Source of the DNA: Zunongwangia atlantica 22II14-10F7
Lineage (GTDB): Bacteria > Bacteroidota > Bacteroidia > Flavobacteriales > Flavobacteriaceae
Direction of reading: 5' to 3'
Assembly: GCF_002094855.1 (NCBI RefSeq)
Contig: NZ_ARYN01000014.1
Coordinates: 1 to 64,000 of the forward strand
DNA: 64,000 nt
In this document: in pieces, positions 6,992 through 16,356 of the stretch
Layout of the letters: the number at the start of each line of letters is the position of its first letter
How positions within the stretch are numbered: position 1 is the stretch's first letter
Translations under genes and position numbers: made by a program
Notes under the pieces: model-generated
Seen by the model: the letters and a program-made list of their open reading frames with translations, nothing else
Told to the model about the DNA's origin: nothing
Database searches by the model: none

Positions 6992-8224
6992 ATGGAAAAT
7001 CTCGCCTTAATAGATTCATTTTCAGAGTTTAAGGATGATAAGTTGATAGATCGTGTAACTTTAATGGCGATCTTGGAAGATGTTTTTAGAAATGCTTTAA
7101 AAAAGAAGTATGGTGAGGATGATAACTTTGATATCATTGTAAACCCTGATAAAGGGGATTTGGAAATTTGGAGAAACCGTGTGGTAGTTGCAGACGGCGA
7201 GGTTGAAGATCCAAATCAGGAAATATCACTTACAGAAGCGCGTAAAATTGAACCAGATTTTGAAGTTGGTGAAGATGTTTCTGAAGAAGTAAAATTAATT
7301 GATCTTGGACGTAGAGCGATTTTAGCATTAAGGCAAAATCTTATTTCTAAAATCCATGAGCATGATAATACAAATATCTATAAGCAGTTTAAAGATCTTG
7401 AAGGAGAGATTTATACTGCAGAAGTTCATCATATAAGACATCGTGCAATTATTCTTTTGGATGATGAAGGAAACGAAATTGTACTGCCAAAAGACAGACA
7501 AATTCCTTCAGATTTCTTTAGAAAAGGAGAGAATGTACGCGGTGTTATAGAAAGTGTTGAGTTAAAGGGGAATAAGCCAAGTATAATTTTATCTAGAACA
7601 GCACCTGCATTTTTGGAAAAATTATTTGAGCAGGAAATCCCTGAGGTTTTTGATGGTTTAATTACTATTAAAAAAGTTGTTCGTGTACCTGGTGAAAAAG
7701 CGAAAGTGGCAGTAGATTCTTATGATGATAGAATTGATCCTGTTGGAGCTTGTGTTGGGATGAAGGGATCTAGAATCCATAGTATTGTACGCGAACTTGG
7801 AAATGAAAATATTGATGTGATTAATTATACAAATAACGATCAGTTATTTATCACAAGGGCTTTGAGTCCTGCAAAAATCACATCTATTAAGATAGATGAA
7901 GAAAATAAAAGGGCTGAAGTTATGCTTAAGCCTGAAGAGGTTTCTAAAGCGATTGGTCGTGGAGGGCATAATATTAGACTTGCTGGCCAGTTAACAGGTT
8001 ACGAAATTGATGTGTTTAGAGAAGGAGTAGAGGAAGATGTTGAATTATCTGAATTCTCTGACGAAATCGAAGATTGGGTAATTAAGGAATTTGCAAAAAT
8101 TGGTTTAGATACTGCAAAAAGTATTTTAGAGCAGGATGTAAATGACCTTGTAAGACGTACCGACCTGGAAGAAGAAACCGTTCGTGAAGTAATGAGAGTT
8201 CTTCGTGAAGAATTCGAAGAATAA
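6992..8224 (+). CDS. nusA: Transcription termination/antitermination protein NusA
   Basis: 410 residues. An N-terminal RNA-polymerase-binding domain (1-125) is followed by an S1 domain (about 130-200) and two KH domains (about 220-290 and 295-365), including DPVGACVGMKGSRIHSIVRE and SKAIGRGGHNIRLAGQLTG. The C-terminal acidic repeats of the E. coli protein are absent, which is normal outside gamma-proteobacteria. NusA modulates pausing, termination and antitermination by binding RNA polymerase and nascent RNA. It lies between rimP and infB in the standard operon, and it could act on the leader hairpin at 6482-6507. Confidence 0.97.
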   Translation: MENLALIDSFSEFKDDKLIDRVTLMAILEDVFRNALKKKYGEDDNFDIIVNPDKGDLEIWRNRVVVADGEVEDPNQEISLTEARKIEPDFEVGEDVSEEVKLIDLGRRAILALRQNLISKIHEHDNTNIYKQFKDLEGEIYTAEVHHIRHRAIILLDDEGNEIVLPKDRQIPSDFFRKGENVRGVIESVELKGNKPSIILSRTAPAFLEKLFEQEIPEVFDGLITIKKVVRVPGEKAKVAVDSYDDRIDPVGACVGMKGSRIHSIVRELGNENIDVINYTNNDQLFITRALSPAKITSIKIDEENKRAEVMLKPEEVSKAIGRGGHNIRLAGQLTGYEIDVFREGVEEDVELSEFSDEIEDWVIKEFAKIGLDTAKSILEQDVNDLVRRTDLEEETVREVMRVLREEFEE

Positions 8225-8270
8225 TTTATTGTAGTTAATAAACAAAAGAGGTTAATTTAGAGGGCAATTT

Positions 8271-11084
8271 ATGGCTGAAGCAAAAACAATGCGATTAAAC
8301 AAAGTATTACGTGAATTCAATATTTCGCTAGATCGGGCTGTAGAGTTTTTAAATTCTAAGGGGCATGATATTGAAGCACGTCCTACTGCTAAAATCTCTC
8401 AGGAGACTTATCAGGTTCTTTTTAATGAGTTCCAGACAGATAAAAGCAAAAAAGTAGCTTCTAAAGAAGTTGGTGAAGAAAGGAAGAAAGAGAAAGAAGA
8501 GCTACGTTTAGCCCGTGAGCGTGAGCAGGAGGAAAAGAGAAAAGAGCAGGAGAAAAAGGAACAGGAGAAGTTGAAAGAAGAGCAGGAGCGTAAGAAGCAA
8601 GAGCAGGAAACGCTTGGTTCTCGTACTAAACTTACTGGCCCTAAAACTGTAGGTAAGATAGATTTGGAAAAATCACAGGTTGAGAAGAAAAAAGAGGAGC
8701 CTAAGAAAGAAGAAAAGGTAGAGAAAGCTCAGCAGGAAAAACCAGCCCAAAAGCCAGTTGAGGAAAAGCCTAAGCCAAAAACTGATTTTAGTAAAAATCA
8801 GAATACTGCCCCTAAAAAAGATCAACCTAAGCAAGAGCCTAAGAAAGATAAAGATGTTCCTCAGGAAAAAACTGAGACTGCCGCACAGGGAGAGGATTCT
8901 AACCGTATAAAAACTAATTATACAAAATTAGATGGTCCTAACTTTACGGGAGAGAAAATCGATCTTTCTAAATTTAAGAAGCCTGCTAAGAAAAAAGACG
9001 ACAAGAAAACTGCGGCATCTAATGATGATAAAAAAGGAAACCGTAAAAAGCGTCGTAGAAGAATTAGTAAGGATGTAAAAGGCGGCCCTAATCAGGGAGG
9101 TGGAAATAACAATAACAACAACCGTAAAGGTCGTAATAATAATAAACAGCGCAGCAGGCCTATCGCCAAAGAAGAGCCTAGCGAAGAAGAAGTACAAAAA
9201 CAAGTTAGAGAGACTCTTGAAAAACTTCAGGGGAAATCTAATAAAGGTAAAGGTGCAAAATATCGTAGAGATAAGAGGGATCAACACCGTCAACGTTCAG
9301 AAGAAGATCTTGCAAAACAAGAATCAGATTCTAAAGTACTTAAGGTAACCGAGTTTGTTACTGTTAGTGAGGTTGCGACAATGATGGATGTGCCGGTAAC
9401 TAAAGTTATTTCAGCATGTATGTCTCTTGGTATGATGGTGACAATGAACCAGAGATTGGATGCAGAAACTCTTTCTATTGTTGCTGATGAGTTTGGTTAT
9501 GAAGTGGACTTCGTAACTGCGGATGTGGAAGAAACAGTTGAAACGCAAGAAGATGCTCCTGAGGATTTAGAAGAAAGAGCACCTATTGTAACGGTTATGG
9601 GTCACGTAGATCACGGTAAAACATCTTTACTGGATTATATTCGTAAAGAGAATGTTATTGCTGGTGAAAGTGGAGGTATAACACAGCATATTGGTGCTTA
9701 TGGTGTTGAATTAGATGGAGGGCAAAAAATTGCATTCCTGGATACGCCGGGTCACGAAGCCTTTACGGCAATGCGTGCTCGTGGTGCGCAGGTAACCGAT
9801 ATAGCTATTATCGTTATTGCTGCAGATGATGATGTGATGCCACAAACGAAAGAGGCTATTTCTCACGCGCAGGCAGCTGGAGTGCCAATTATTTTTGCAA
9901 TCAATAAATCTGATTTGCCTACAGCTAATCCAGAGAAGATTAAAGAGAAGTTAGCTTCTATGAATCTTCTTGTTGAAGATTGGGGAGGTAAAGTGCAGTC
10001 TCATGATATTTCTGCTAAAACAGGAATGGGAGTTAAGGAATTACTTGAAAAAGTATTGCTTGAAGCTGAGATTTTAGAGCTTAAAGCGAATCCTAATAAA
10101 ATAGCTAATGGTACCGTAGTAGAAGCTTTCTTGGATCGTGGTCGTGGTTATGTGGCTACAATTCTTATTCAGGCAGGTACGCTTAAGATAGGAGATTATG
10201 TTCTTGCAGGTCGTCATAGTGGTAAAATTAAGGCGATGCATGATGAACGAGGGCACGAGATAAAAGAAGCTGGTCCATCAACTCCGGTTTCTATCTTAGG
10301 TCTAGACGGTGCGCCACAGGCAGGTGATAAGTTCAAAGTGATGTTAGATGAGCGCGAGGCTAAGGATATTGCTGCTAAACGTACACAATTACAGCGCGAG
10401 CAGAATGTAAGAACGCAGCGTCATATCACCTTGGATGAAATTGGTCGTCGTATTGCGTTAGGAGAATTTAAGGAACTTAACATTATCCTGAAAGGTGATG
10501 TTGATGGTTCTGTAGAAGCACTTACTGATAGTTTCCAGAAACTATCTACTGAAGAGATTCAAGTGAATATTATTCATAAAGGAGTTGGTGCCATTACAGA
10601 AAGTGATGTGTTGTTAGCTTCTGCTTCAGATGCGATTATCATTGGATTTAATGTTCGTCCTGCAGGAAATGCGAGACAGGTAGCAGATAAAGAAGAAATC
10701 GACATTAGAACATATTCGATCATCTATGATGCAATTAATGATCTTAAGGATGCGATGGAAGGAATGCTATCTCCAGAACTTAAAGAAGAGATCACTGGTA
10801 CTGCTGAAATTAGAGAAACGTTTAAAATCTCTAAAATCGGAACTATTGCTGGATGTATGGTTACTTCAGGTAAAATCTATAGAAATGCCGGTGTCCGCTT
10901 AATTCGAGATGGTGTAGTGATTTATACAGGAGAATTGTCATCCCTTAAGCGTTTTAAAGATGATGTAAAAGAGGTAGCTAAGGGATATGACTGCGGTATG
11001 CAGGTGAAAAATTACAATGATATCAAAGAAGGTGATGTAATAGAAGCCTTTAGAGAGGTAGAAGTTAAAAAGACTCTTAAATAA
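8271..11084 (+). CDS. infB: Translation initiation factor IF-2
   Basis: 937 residues. The start of the protein is the short helical domain found in Bacteroidetes IF-2 ([20 protein letters not shown]). A long Lys/Glu-rich linker follows (about 60-350), with a poly-Asn patch ([16 protein letters not shown]). Then come the IF2_N domain (about 360-420) and the GTPase domain with G1 GHVDHGKTS (444-452), G3 DTPGHE and G4 NKSD. Domains II-IV follow. IF-2 brings fMet-tRNA to the 30S subunit and drives subunit joining. The linker is low-complexity, so frames open on the other strand here are not genes. A strong terminator follows at 11114. Confidence 0.97.
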   Translation: MAEAKTMRLNKVLREFNISLDRAVEFLNSKGHDIEARPTAKISQETYQVLFNEFQTDKSKKVASKEVGEERKKEKEELRLAREREQEEKRKEQEKKEQEKLKEEQERKKQEQETLGSRTKLTGPKTVGKIDLEKSQVEKKKEEPKKEEKVEKAQQEKPAQKPVEEKPKPKTDFSKNQNTAPKKDQPKQEPKKDKDVPQEKTETAAQGEDSNRIKTNYTKLDGPNFTGEKIDLSKFKKPAKKKDDKKTAASNDDKKGNRKKRRRRISKDVKGGPNQGGGNNNNNNRKGRNNNKQRSRPIAKEEPSEEEVQKQVRETLEKLQGKSNKGKGAKYRRDKRDQHRQRSEEDLAKQESDSKVLKVTEFVTVSEVATMMDVPVTKVISACMSLGMMVTMNQRLDAETLSIVADEFGYEVDFVTADVEETVETQEDAPEDLEERAPIVTVMGHVDHGKTSLLDYIRKENVIAGESGGITQHIGAYGVELDGGQKIAFLDTPGHEAFTAMRARGAQVTDIAIIVIAADDDVMPQTKEAISHAQAAGVPIIFAINKSDLPTANPEKIKEKLASMNLLVEDWGGKVQSHDISAKTGMGVKELLEKVLLEAEILELKANPNKIANGTVVEAFLDRGRGYVATILIQAGTLKIGDYVLAGRHSGKIKAMHDERGHEIKEAGPSTPVSILGLDGAPQAGDKFKVMLDEREAKDIAAKRTQLQREQNVRTQRHITLDEIGRRIALGEFKELNIILKGDVDGSVEALTDSFQKLSTEEIQVNIIHKGVGAITESDVLLASASDAIIIGFNVRPAGNARQVADKEEIDIRTYSIIYDAINDLKDAMEGMLSPELKEEITGTAEIRETFKISKIGTIAGCMVTSGKIYRNAGVRLIRDGVVIYTGELSSLKRFKDDVKEVAKGYDCGMQVKNYNDIKEGDVIEAFREVEVKKTLK

Positions 11085-11113
11085 AAGAGAGTGTGTTTAT
11101 AAATAAAAAAAAA

Positions 11114-11138
11114 GGGCTGCATTTGCGGCCCTTTTTTT
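11114..11138 (+). terminator. Intrinsic terminator of rimP-nusA-infB
   Basis: GGGCTGC (11114-11120) pairs with GCGGCCC (11125-11131) around ATTT, with one G-T pair, followed by seven T. It lies 30 bases after the infB stop. Confidence 0.85.
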
Positions 11139-11189
11139 ATTGTGATGTAATCTCTTGAATTTTTCTATAAGAAGATAAGTAGCGGCTTA

Positions 11190-11209
11190 AAATGATTATT
11201 ATCATTTTA
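11190..11209 (-). terminator. Weak AT-rich hairpin downstream of the SPOR-domain gene
   Basis: AAAATGAT (11190-11197) and ATCATTTT (11202-11209) are perfect 8-bp arms around TATT. The hairpin lies about 37 bases past the stop of the minus-strand SPOR gene. There is no proper T run on the minus strand, so the terminator call is weak. Confidence 0.35.
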
Positions 11210-11246
11210 TTTTAACCTCACTTTAGCAGTTGTAAAATTGTCTAGG

Positions 11247-11636
11247 TTACTTTCTTTTTGGTTTTGGTATAAAAGCTGAAGGATATGTCTCTTTAATTAT
11301 TAAAAGTGCTCTGTCGGCTTCTAATCTGTTTCTGAAATTACCTATCCAAACTTTATAATTTGGAGCCTCATATTTAATTCTGGCTGGGTATTCATAAAGC
11401 GCTTCGTAGTCTTTTATCTGGTTGCTGGCTTCTCCATTGCTTCCGCTAAATAGCTGAATTACAAATCGATCGCCAATATTGTGTGATTTTTGAAGCTTTG
11501 TTTTTGTTTCTGCTAATTCCGCAATCATTTCATCTTGTGAAATGTTAATTTTTGCAGAATCCTCTTGGGCAATTGCTATACTCGAAAAACTTAAAAAAGA
11601 TCCAAGTATTAAATTTCGAAAGCTTAAAATATTCAT
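11247..11636 (-). CDS. Exported SPOR-domain protein
   Basis: 129 residues. Signal peptide at residues 1-23 (SFLSFSSIAIA-Q). The mature part ends in a SPOR domain (about 55-125): RFVIQLFSGSNGEASNQIKDY, then KVWIGNFRNRLEADRALLII, which match its two beta-alpha repeats. SPOR domains bind denuded glycan strands of peptidoglycan, often at the division site. The protein has no transmembrane anchor after cleavage, so it should be periplasmic. It stands alone, divergent from the act operon. A division or wall-remodelling role is an inference from the domain. Confidence 0.82.
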   Translation of the reverse strand: MNILSFRNLILGSFLSFSSIAIAQEDSAKINISQDEMIAELAETKTKLQKSHNIGDRFVIQLFSGSNGEASNQIKDYEALYEYPARIKYEAPNYKVWIGNFRNRLEADRALLIIKETYPSAFIPKPKRK

Positions 11637-11759
11637 AGTTATGATTTTATAGACAAATGTAAAACTAAATAACTGAGATTATATCTATTTTATTATTTAG
11701 AACTAATATAAATTACCTATTAACGCTTCTCTAACATAAACAAAATCCAACTTAAGTAT

Positions 11760-11767
11760 TACTTTTG
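11760..11767 (+). promoter_or_regulatory. -7 box for the act-cox respiratory operon
   Basis: TACTTTTG fits TAnnTTTG and lies 93 bases upstream of the actA ATG, giving a leader of about 85 bases. No TTG is seen at the ideal spacing. Confidence 0.5.
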
Positions 11768-11860
11768 TGCCTGAATTTAATGGTGCGATTCTAAGTTTTT
11801 ACGTACAGATTTTAATCTTAAAAACCGTACCAAAGTTTAGACGTTAATTCAACTTATAAT

Positions 11861-13210
11861 ATGAAAAAGGTGAAATACCGCCACTCAACTTCGCGATTGC
11901 TCTTAATTGTAGCGCTTTTTCTATCGTTTACTGTAACGAGTTTTGCTCAGGATTCAACAGATGTCGAGGCTGGGGAGCCAGAAACAGCTGCCGATAAAGC
12001 AGATGCTTCAGCTTCTGCCGAGTTAGGAGATCCGGCCGCAGGAAAAGGTTTGTTTAATTCTTTATGTGCAGCTTGTCACAAACCATATTCAGCAAGTATT
12101 GGTCCTGCTTTAAATGGTGCGACATTAAGACATGATAAAGAATGGCTTTATGCTTGGATTAAAAACAATGCAGAGTTAAGAGCATCTGGTGATGCAGATG
12201 CTGAAGCAATTTATCAGGAATATAATGGTACTGCGATGCCAGCTTTTCCTCAATTGTCTAATGAGGATATCGATAATATCCTGGCTTATGTTGAGCAACC
12301 AAAACCAGAGCCAGCTGCTGCTGCAACCGGAGGAGCAGGTGCTGAAGGTGGAGAAGGATCTGCTGGAGGTGTTTCTGTAAATATTATTCTTGGGGTTCTA
12401 ATATTTGTTTTAGTAATGTTACTTGTTGTTTTGTTTTTAGTGAACAAGACATTAAAGAACTTTGCTGCTGCGAGTGGAGTGACTCTTCCAGAAAAACCAT
12501 CAAGAAAACCAATTTGGCAGGCGTTTGTAGAAAACCAGTTTTTAGTATTGGTGTTCTCTCTTGTTGTTTTGTTAGGTGTTGGATATTTCGCGTATGGATT
12601 TTTAATGCAGGTTGGTGTAGATCAAGGTTATCAACCAATCCAACCTATTCATTATTCGCATAGAATTCATGCTGGTGATAATGGTATAGAGTGTAAATAC
12701 TGTCACTCTTCAGCTCGTGTATCAAAAACTTCAGGTATTCCATCATTAAATGTTTGTATGAACTGTCATAAAGCAATTTCAGAAGTTGCTCCAGAGACGG
12801 CTACTGCAGAGCATTCTAAGGAATTCTATGACGGAGAGATTGCGAAGCTTTATGATGCTGTTGGTTGGGATCCATCTACAAGAACATATTCAGGTGAACA
12901 AAAGCCTGTGAAATGGGTTAGAATACATAATCTTCCAGATTTTGTTTACTTTAACCACTCACAACACGTTTCTGTTGCAGGAGTTCAATGTCAACATTGT
13001 CATGGTCCTATTCAGGAAATGGAAGTTGTGCATCAGGAAGCCCCACTTACAATGGGATGGTGTATAAACTGTCACAGGGAAACTGGAGTTCAGATGGAAG
13101 GGAATGAATATTACGAAAAGATTCATGAAGAGCTTTCTAAAAAGTATGGTGTAGAAAAGCTTACCATTGCTGAAATGGGAGGTCTTGAATGTGCAAAATG
13201 CCACTATTAA
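11861..13210 (+). CDS. actA: Alternative complex III subunit ActA (multihaem cytochrome c with extra monohaem domain)
   Basis: 449 residues with a signal peptide (1-29). There are six CxxCH haem-c sites, at residues 69, 278, 299, 377, 401 and 444. The first (CAACHKP) is in a separate class-I cytochrome c domain (about 52-146), joined by an Ala/Gly linker to a transmembrane helix (172-195). A second helix (224-250) precedes the five-haem domain, the classic ActA module. The last motif ends the protein (CAKCHY). ActA carries electrons from the iron-sulfur subunit ActB toward cytochrome oxidase. It is the first gene of actABCDEF-coxBA. The N-terminal monohaem domain is an addition to the core ActA module and could shuttle electrons to the oxidase (inference). 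Confidence 0.93.
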   Translation: MKKVKYRHSTSRLLLIVALFLSFTVTSFAQDSTDVEAGEPETAADKADASASAELGDPAAGKGLFNSLCAACHKPYSASIGPALNGATLRHDKEWLYAWIKNNAELRASGDADAEAIYQEYNGTAMPAFPQLSNEDIDNILAYVEQPKPEPAAAATGGAGAEGGEGSAGGVSVNIILGVLIFVLVMLLVVLFLVNKTLKNFAAASGVTLPEKPSRKPIWQAFVENQFLVLVFSLVVLLGVGYFAYGFLMQVGVDQGYQPIQPIHYSHRIHAGDNGIECKYCHSSARVSKTSGIPSLNVCMNCHKAISEVAPETATAEHSKEFYDGEIAKLYDAVGWDPSTRTYSGEQKPVKWVRIHNLPDFVYFNHSQHVSVAGVQCQHCHGPIQEMEVVHQEAPLTMGWCINCHRETGVQMEGNEYYEKIHEELSKKYGVEKLTIAEMGGLECAKCHY

Positions 13211-13257
13211 TAACTGCGTTAGCAGATATAAATTAAGAAGTTAATATCTAGATATAT

Positions 13258-16200
13258 ATGTCATCAAACAAAAAATACTGGAAAAGTGTTGAAGAACTAA
13301 AAGGTAGTTCTGTTGTTGAGACGCTAAAACAAAAAGAATTTGCAGAGGAGATTCCTGTTGATGAGTTTCTTGGAGATGAAGAGTCTTTAAGTAATTCAAA
13401 AACTTCTAGAAGGGATTTCTTAAAGTATGTTGGGTTTAGTACTGCTGCTGCTTCACTTGCTGCCTGTGAAGGTCCGGTTGTAAAATCGATTCCTTATGTT
13501 GTGCAGCCAGAGAATATTGTTCCTGGTGTAGCAAATTACTATGCTTCTACTATTGCAAATGGTTTCGATTTTCAAAGCGTATTGGTAAAGACTCGTGAAG
13601 GGCGACCAATTAAAATTGAGAATAATGACCTTGCTAAAGTAAAAGCTGGTGGTGGTGCTCGTGTTAATGCTTCAGTTCTTTCTTTATATGATAAGAAAAG
13701 AGTGAAGCGCCCTATGATTGATGGGAAAAATGTTTCTTGGGAAGAATTCGATCGTCAGGTTGGTTCAGCTCTTAACGGAGTATCAGGTGATATTGTTCTT
13801 TTAACTCAAACTTTTGCTAGCCCAAGTACTACAAAGCTGATTCAGGAATTCAGCGCTAAATACCCAAATGTAAAACATGTGGTGTATGATGCTGTTTCTG
13901 AAGATGCTGCTCTTTCAGCTTTTGAATCTAGATATGGAAGAAGAGCATTGCCAAATTATGATTTCAGTGAAGCAGAAGCAATTGTTTCTATAGGAGCTGA
14001 TTTTCTTGGTGACTGGCAAGGTGGAGGATACGATGTGAGCTATGCTAAAAGTCGTGTTCCTGAAAATGGAAAAATGTCAAGACACGTACAATTTGAATCA
14101 AACTTGTCTTTAGCAGGTGCGAAAGCAGATAAACGTGTTCCTGTAAAACCATCGCAGCAAAAAGCAATTTTAGTTGCATTGTATGGTTATATAGTTGGAG
14201 GTGATTCTACAAGTGAATTGCCTTCTAATATTGATGAAGCTGTTGTGAAAGCTGCTAGCCAGTTAAGAGAAGCTGGGAATAAGGCGGTTGTAGTTTCTGG
14301 AATTCCAGATGCAGATGCGCAATCATTAGTGTTAGCAATTAATGAAGCTTTAGGTAGTACAATAATGGATACTGATAATGCACGTATGACCCGTCAGGGA
14401 AATGTTGCTCAGGTTTCAGAACTTGTACAAAGTATGAATTCAGGAAGCGTTGGAGCTCTTATGGTGGTTGGAGTAAATCCAGCTTACAGTTTGCCGAATG
14501 CTTCAGAATTTGTTGAAGGATTAAAAAATGTAGAAGTTTCTGTTTCTTTTACAATGAAAGAAGATGAAACTGCAAAACTTTGCAAATATATAGCTGCTAC
14601 TCCGCACTATCTTGAAAGCTGGGGGGATATTCAGTTTACAGATCAGCAATTCAGTTTAATGCAGCCAACAATTAGACCGTTGTTTGATACGCGTCAATTT
14701 CAGGATTGTTTATTAAAATGGTCTGGAAATAGCCAATCCTATAGTGATTATATTAAAGAAACTTGGTCTGGTAATTTATCAGGAGGTTGGAATCAGGCAT
14801 TGCATGATGGTGTTTTTGATGGAACAAGTCCTGTTGCTGTAGTAGCTTCAGAAGACTTTACTTCTTCAAGTAATGATGCCTCTTCACTAAGAAAATTAAG
14901 TTCATCTGCTCAGGAAGGTAGCGAATATGAACTTACTTTATATACTAAAGTTTCGATGGGAGATGGTGAACAAGCTAATAACCCTTGGTTACAAGAGCTT
15001 CCAGATCCTATTACAAGAACAACATGGGATAACTATTTAATGATTTCTAAAGCCGATGCTGATAAGTTAGGCTTGGAGAATGAAATTGTTTCTAACGGAG
15101 CTTTAAATGGTAGTTATGTAAATGTTACTGTAGGTGAAACAACAGTAAAAAATGTTCCCGTAATTATACAACCTGGGCAGGCTAAAGGTTCTGTAGCATT
15201 AGCTTTAGGATATGGTAAGAAAGAGGGAATGCAAAAGGAAATGCAGGTAGGTGTTAATGCTTATCCTTTGTACCAAAACTTTAGTGCATTTCAAAATGTA
15301 ACTTTAGCAAAGGCTGAAGGTATGCATGAATTTGCTAGTGTACAGATGCAAAGTACTTTGGCTGGTCGTGATGATATTGTTAAAGAAACCACGCTATCAG
15401 TTCTTACAACAAAAAGTAAGCATGAATGGAATAGTGTTCCTGAGGTAGATTATAATCATCAGGAAATTCCTGTAAGTGATGAAAAAGCGGATATTTGGAG
15501 TGCTTTTGATCGTACAATTGGGCATCATTTTAATTTATCTATAGATTTAAATGCTTGTACTGGTTGTGGAGCCTGTGTTATTTCTTGTCATTCTGAAAAC
15601 AACGTTCCTGTTGTTGGAAAAGATGAAGTTAGAAAGTTTAGAGATATGCACTGGTTAAGAATTGATAGATACTATTCAGCTGGTGATACATTTGTAGAAG
15701 AGCAAGAGAAATTAGTTAATCTAGGTGCTTTTGAAACTTATGATACTATAGAGGATCCATCTTACGATAACCCTCAGGTTGCTTTTCAACCAGTAATGTG
15801 TCAGCATTGTAACCATGCACCTTGTGAAACTGTTTGTCCTGTGGCGGCAACTTCACACGGTCGTCAGGGTCAAAACCAAATGATATATAACAGATGTGTA
15901 GGTACAAGATATTGTGCTAACAACTGTCCTTATAAAGTAAGAAGATTTAACTGGTTTAATTACGCTCAAAACGAAGAGTTTGATTATCACATGAACAATG
16001 ATCTAGGTCGTATGGTATTAAATCCAGATGTGGTAGTTCGTTCTCGGGGGGTAATGGAGAAGTGTTCTATGTGTATCCAAATGACGCAAAAAACAATTCT
16101 TGATGCTAAGCGTGAAGGAAGACCTGTTAAAGATGGTGAATTCCGTACAGCTTGTTCAGCGGCTTGTGATACTGGTGCAATTGTGTTTGGAGATGTAAAT

Positions 16201-16323
16201 GACAAAGAGTCTAAAGTTTCTAAATTGCAAGGTGATGATAGAACTTATCATTTACTTGAAAGTATAGGTACTAAGCCAAACGTAATGTATCAGGCTAAAA
16301 TTACCAATACCGCTGAAGCATAA
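13258..16323 (+). CDS. actB: Alternative complex III iron-sulfur subunit ActB
   Basis: 1021 residues. A Tat-type signal (SRRDFLKYVGFSTAAASLAAC) starts at residue 50 and ends in a lipobox cysteine at 70, so the mature protein should be a lipoprotein on the outer face of the inner membrane. Residues 75-740 resemble a molybdopterin oxidoreductase, but the family is known to lack the cofactor. The C-terminal ferredoxin-like domain has four cysteine groups: CTGCGACVISC (767-777), CQHCNHAPCETVC, CVGTRYCANNC and CSMCIQ. It takes electrons from quinol at the ActB/ActC interface and passes them to the haems of ActA. It is the second gene of the operon. Confidence 0.95.
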   Translation: MSSNKKYWKSVEELKGSSVVETLKQKEFAEEIPVDEFLGDEESLSNSKTSRRDFLKYVGFSTAAASLAACEGPVVKSIPYVVQPENIVPGVANYYASTIANGFDFQSVLVKTREGRPIKIENNDLAKVKAGGGARVNASVLSLYDKKRVKRPMIDGKNVSWEEFDRQVGSALNGVSGDIVLLTQTFASPSTTKLIQEFSAKYPNVKHVVYDAVSEDAALSAFESRYGRRALPNYDFSEAEAIVSIGADFLGDWQGGGYDVSYAKSRVPENGKMSRHVQFESNLSLAGAKADKRVPVKPSQQKAILVALYGYIVGGDSTSELPSNIDEAVVKAASQLREAGNKAVVVSGIPDADAQSLVLAINEALGSTIMDTDNARMTRQGNVAQVSELVQSMNSGSVGALMVVGVNPAYSLPNASEFVEGLKNVEVSVSFTMKEDETAKLCKYIAATPHYLESWGDIQFTDQQFSLMQPTIRPLFDTRQFQDCLLKWSGNSQSYSDYIKETWSGNLSGGWNQALHDGVFDGTSPVAVVASEDFTSSSNDASSLRKLSSSAQEGSEYELTLYTKVSMGDGEQANNPWLQELPDPITRTTWDNYLMISKADADKLGLENEIVSNGALNGSYVNVTVGETTVKNVPVIIQPGQAKGSVALALGYGKKEGMQKEMQVGVNAYPLYQNFSAFQNVTLAKAEGMHEFASVQMQSTLAGRDDIVKETTLSVLTTKSKHEWNSVPEVDYNHQEIPVSDEKADIWSAFDRTIGHHFNLSIDLNACTGCGACVISCHSENNVPVVGKDEVRKFRDMHWLRIDRYYSAGDTFVEEQEKLVNLGAFETYDTIEDPSYDNPQVAFQPVMCQHCNHAPCETVCPVAATSHGRQGQNQMIYNRCVGTRYCANNCPYKVRRFNWFNYAQNEEFDYHMNNDLGRMVLNPDVVVRSRGVMEKCSMCIQMTQKTILDAKREGRPVKDGEFRTACSAACDTGAIVFGDVNDKESKVSKLQGDDRTYHLLESIGTKPNVMYQAKITNTAEA

Positions 16324-16356
16324 TAATTAAGTAATAAGAATCAATTTTAAAGAAAT

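Noticed and set aside
8928-9348. Open frames on both strands inside the infB linker
   Set aside because: They arise from the low-complexity Lys/Glu/Asn-coding sequence; no family resemblance and fully inside infB.
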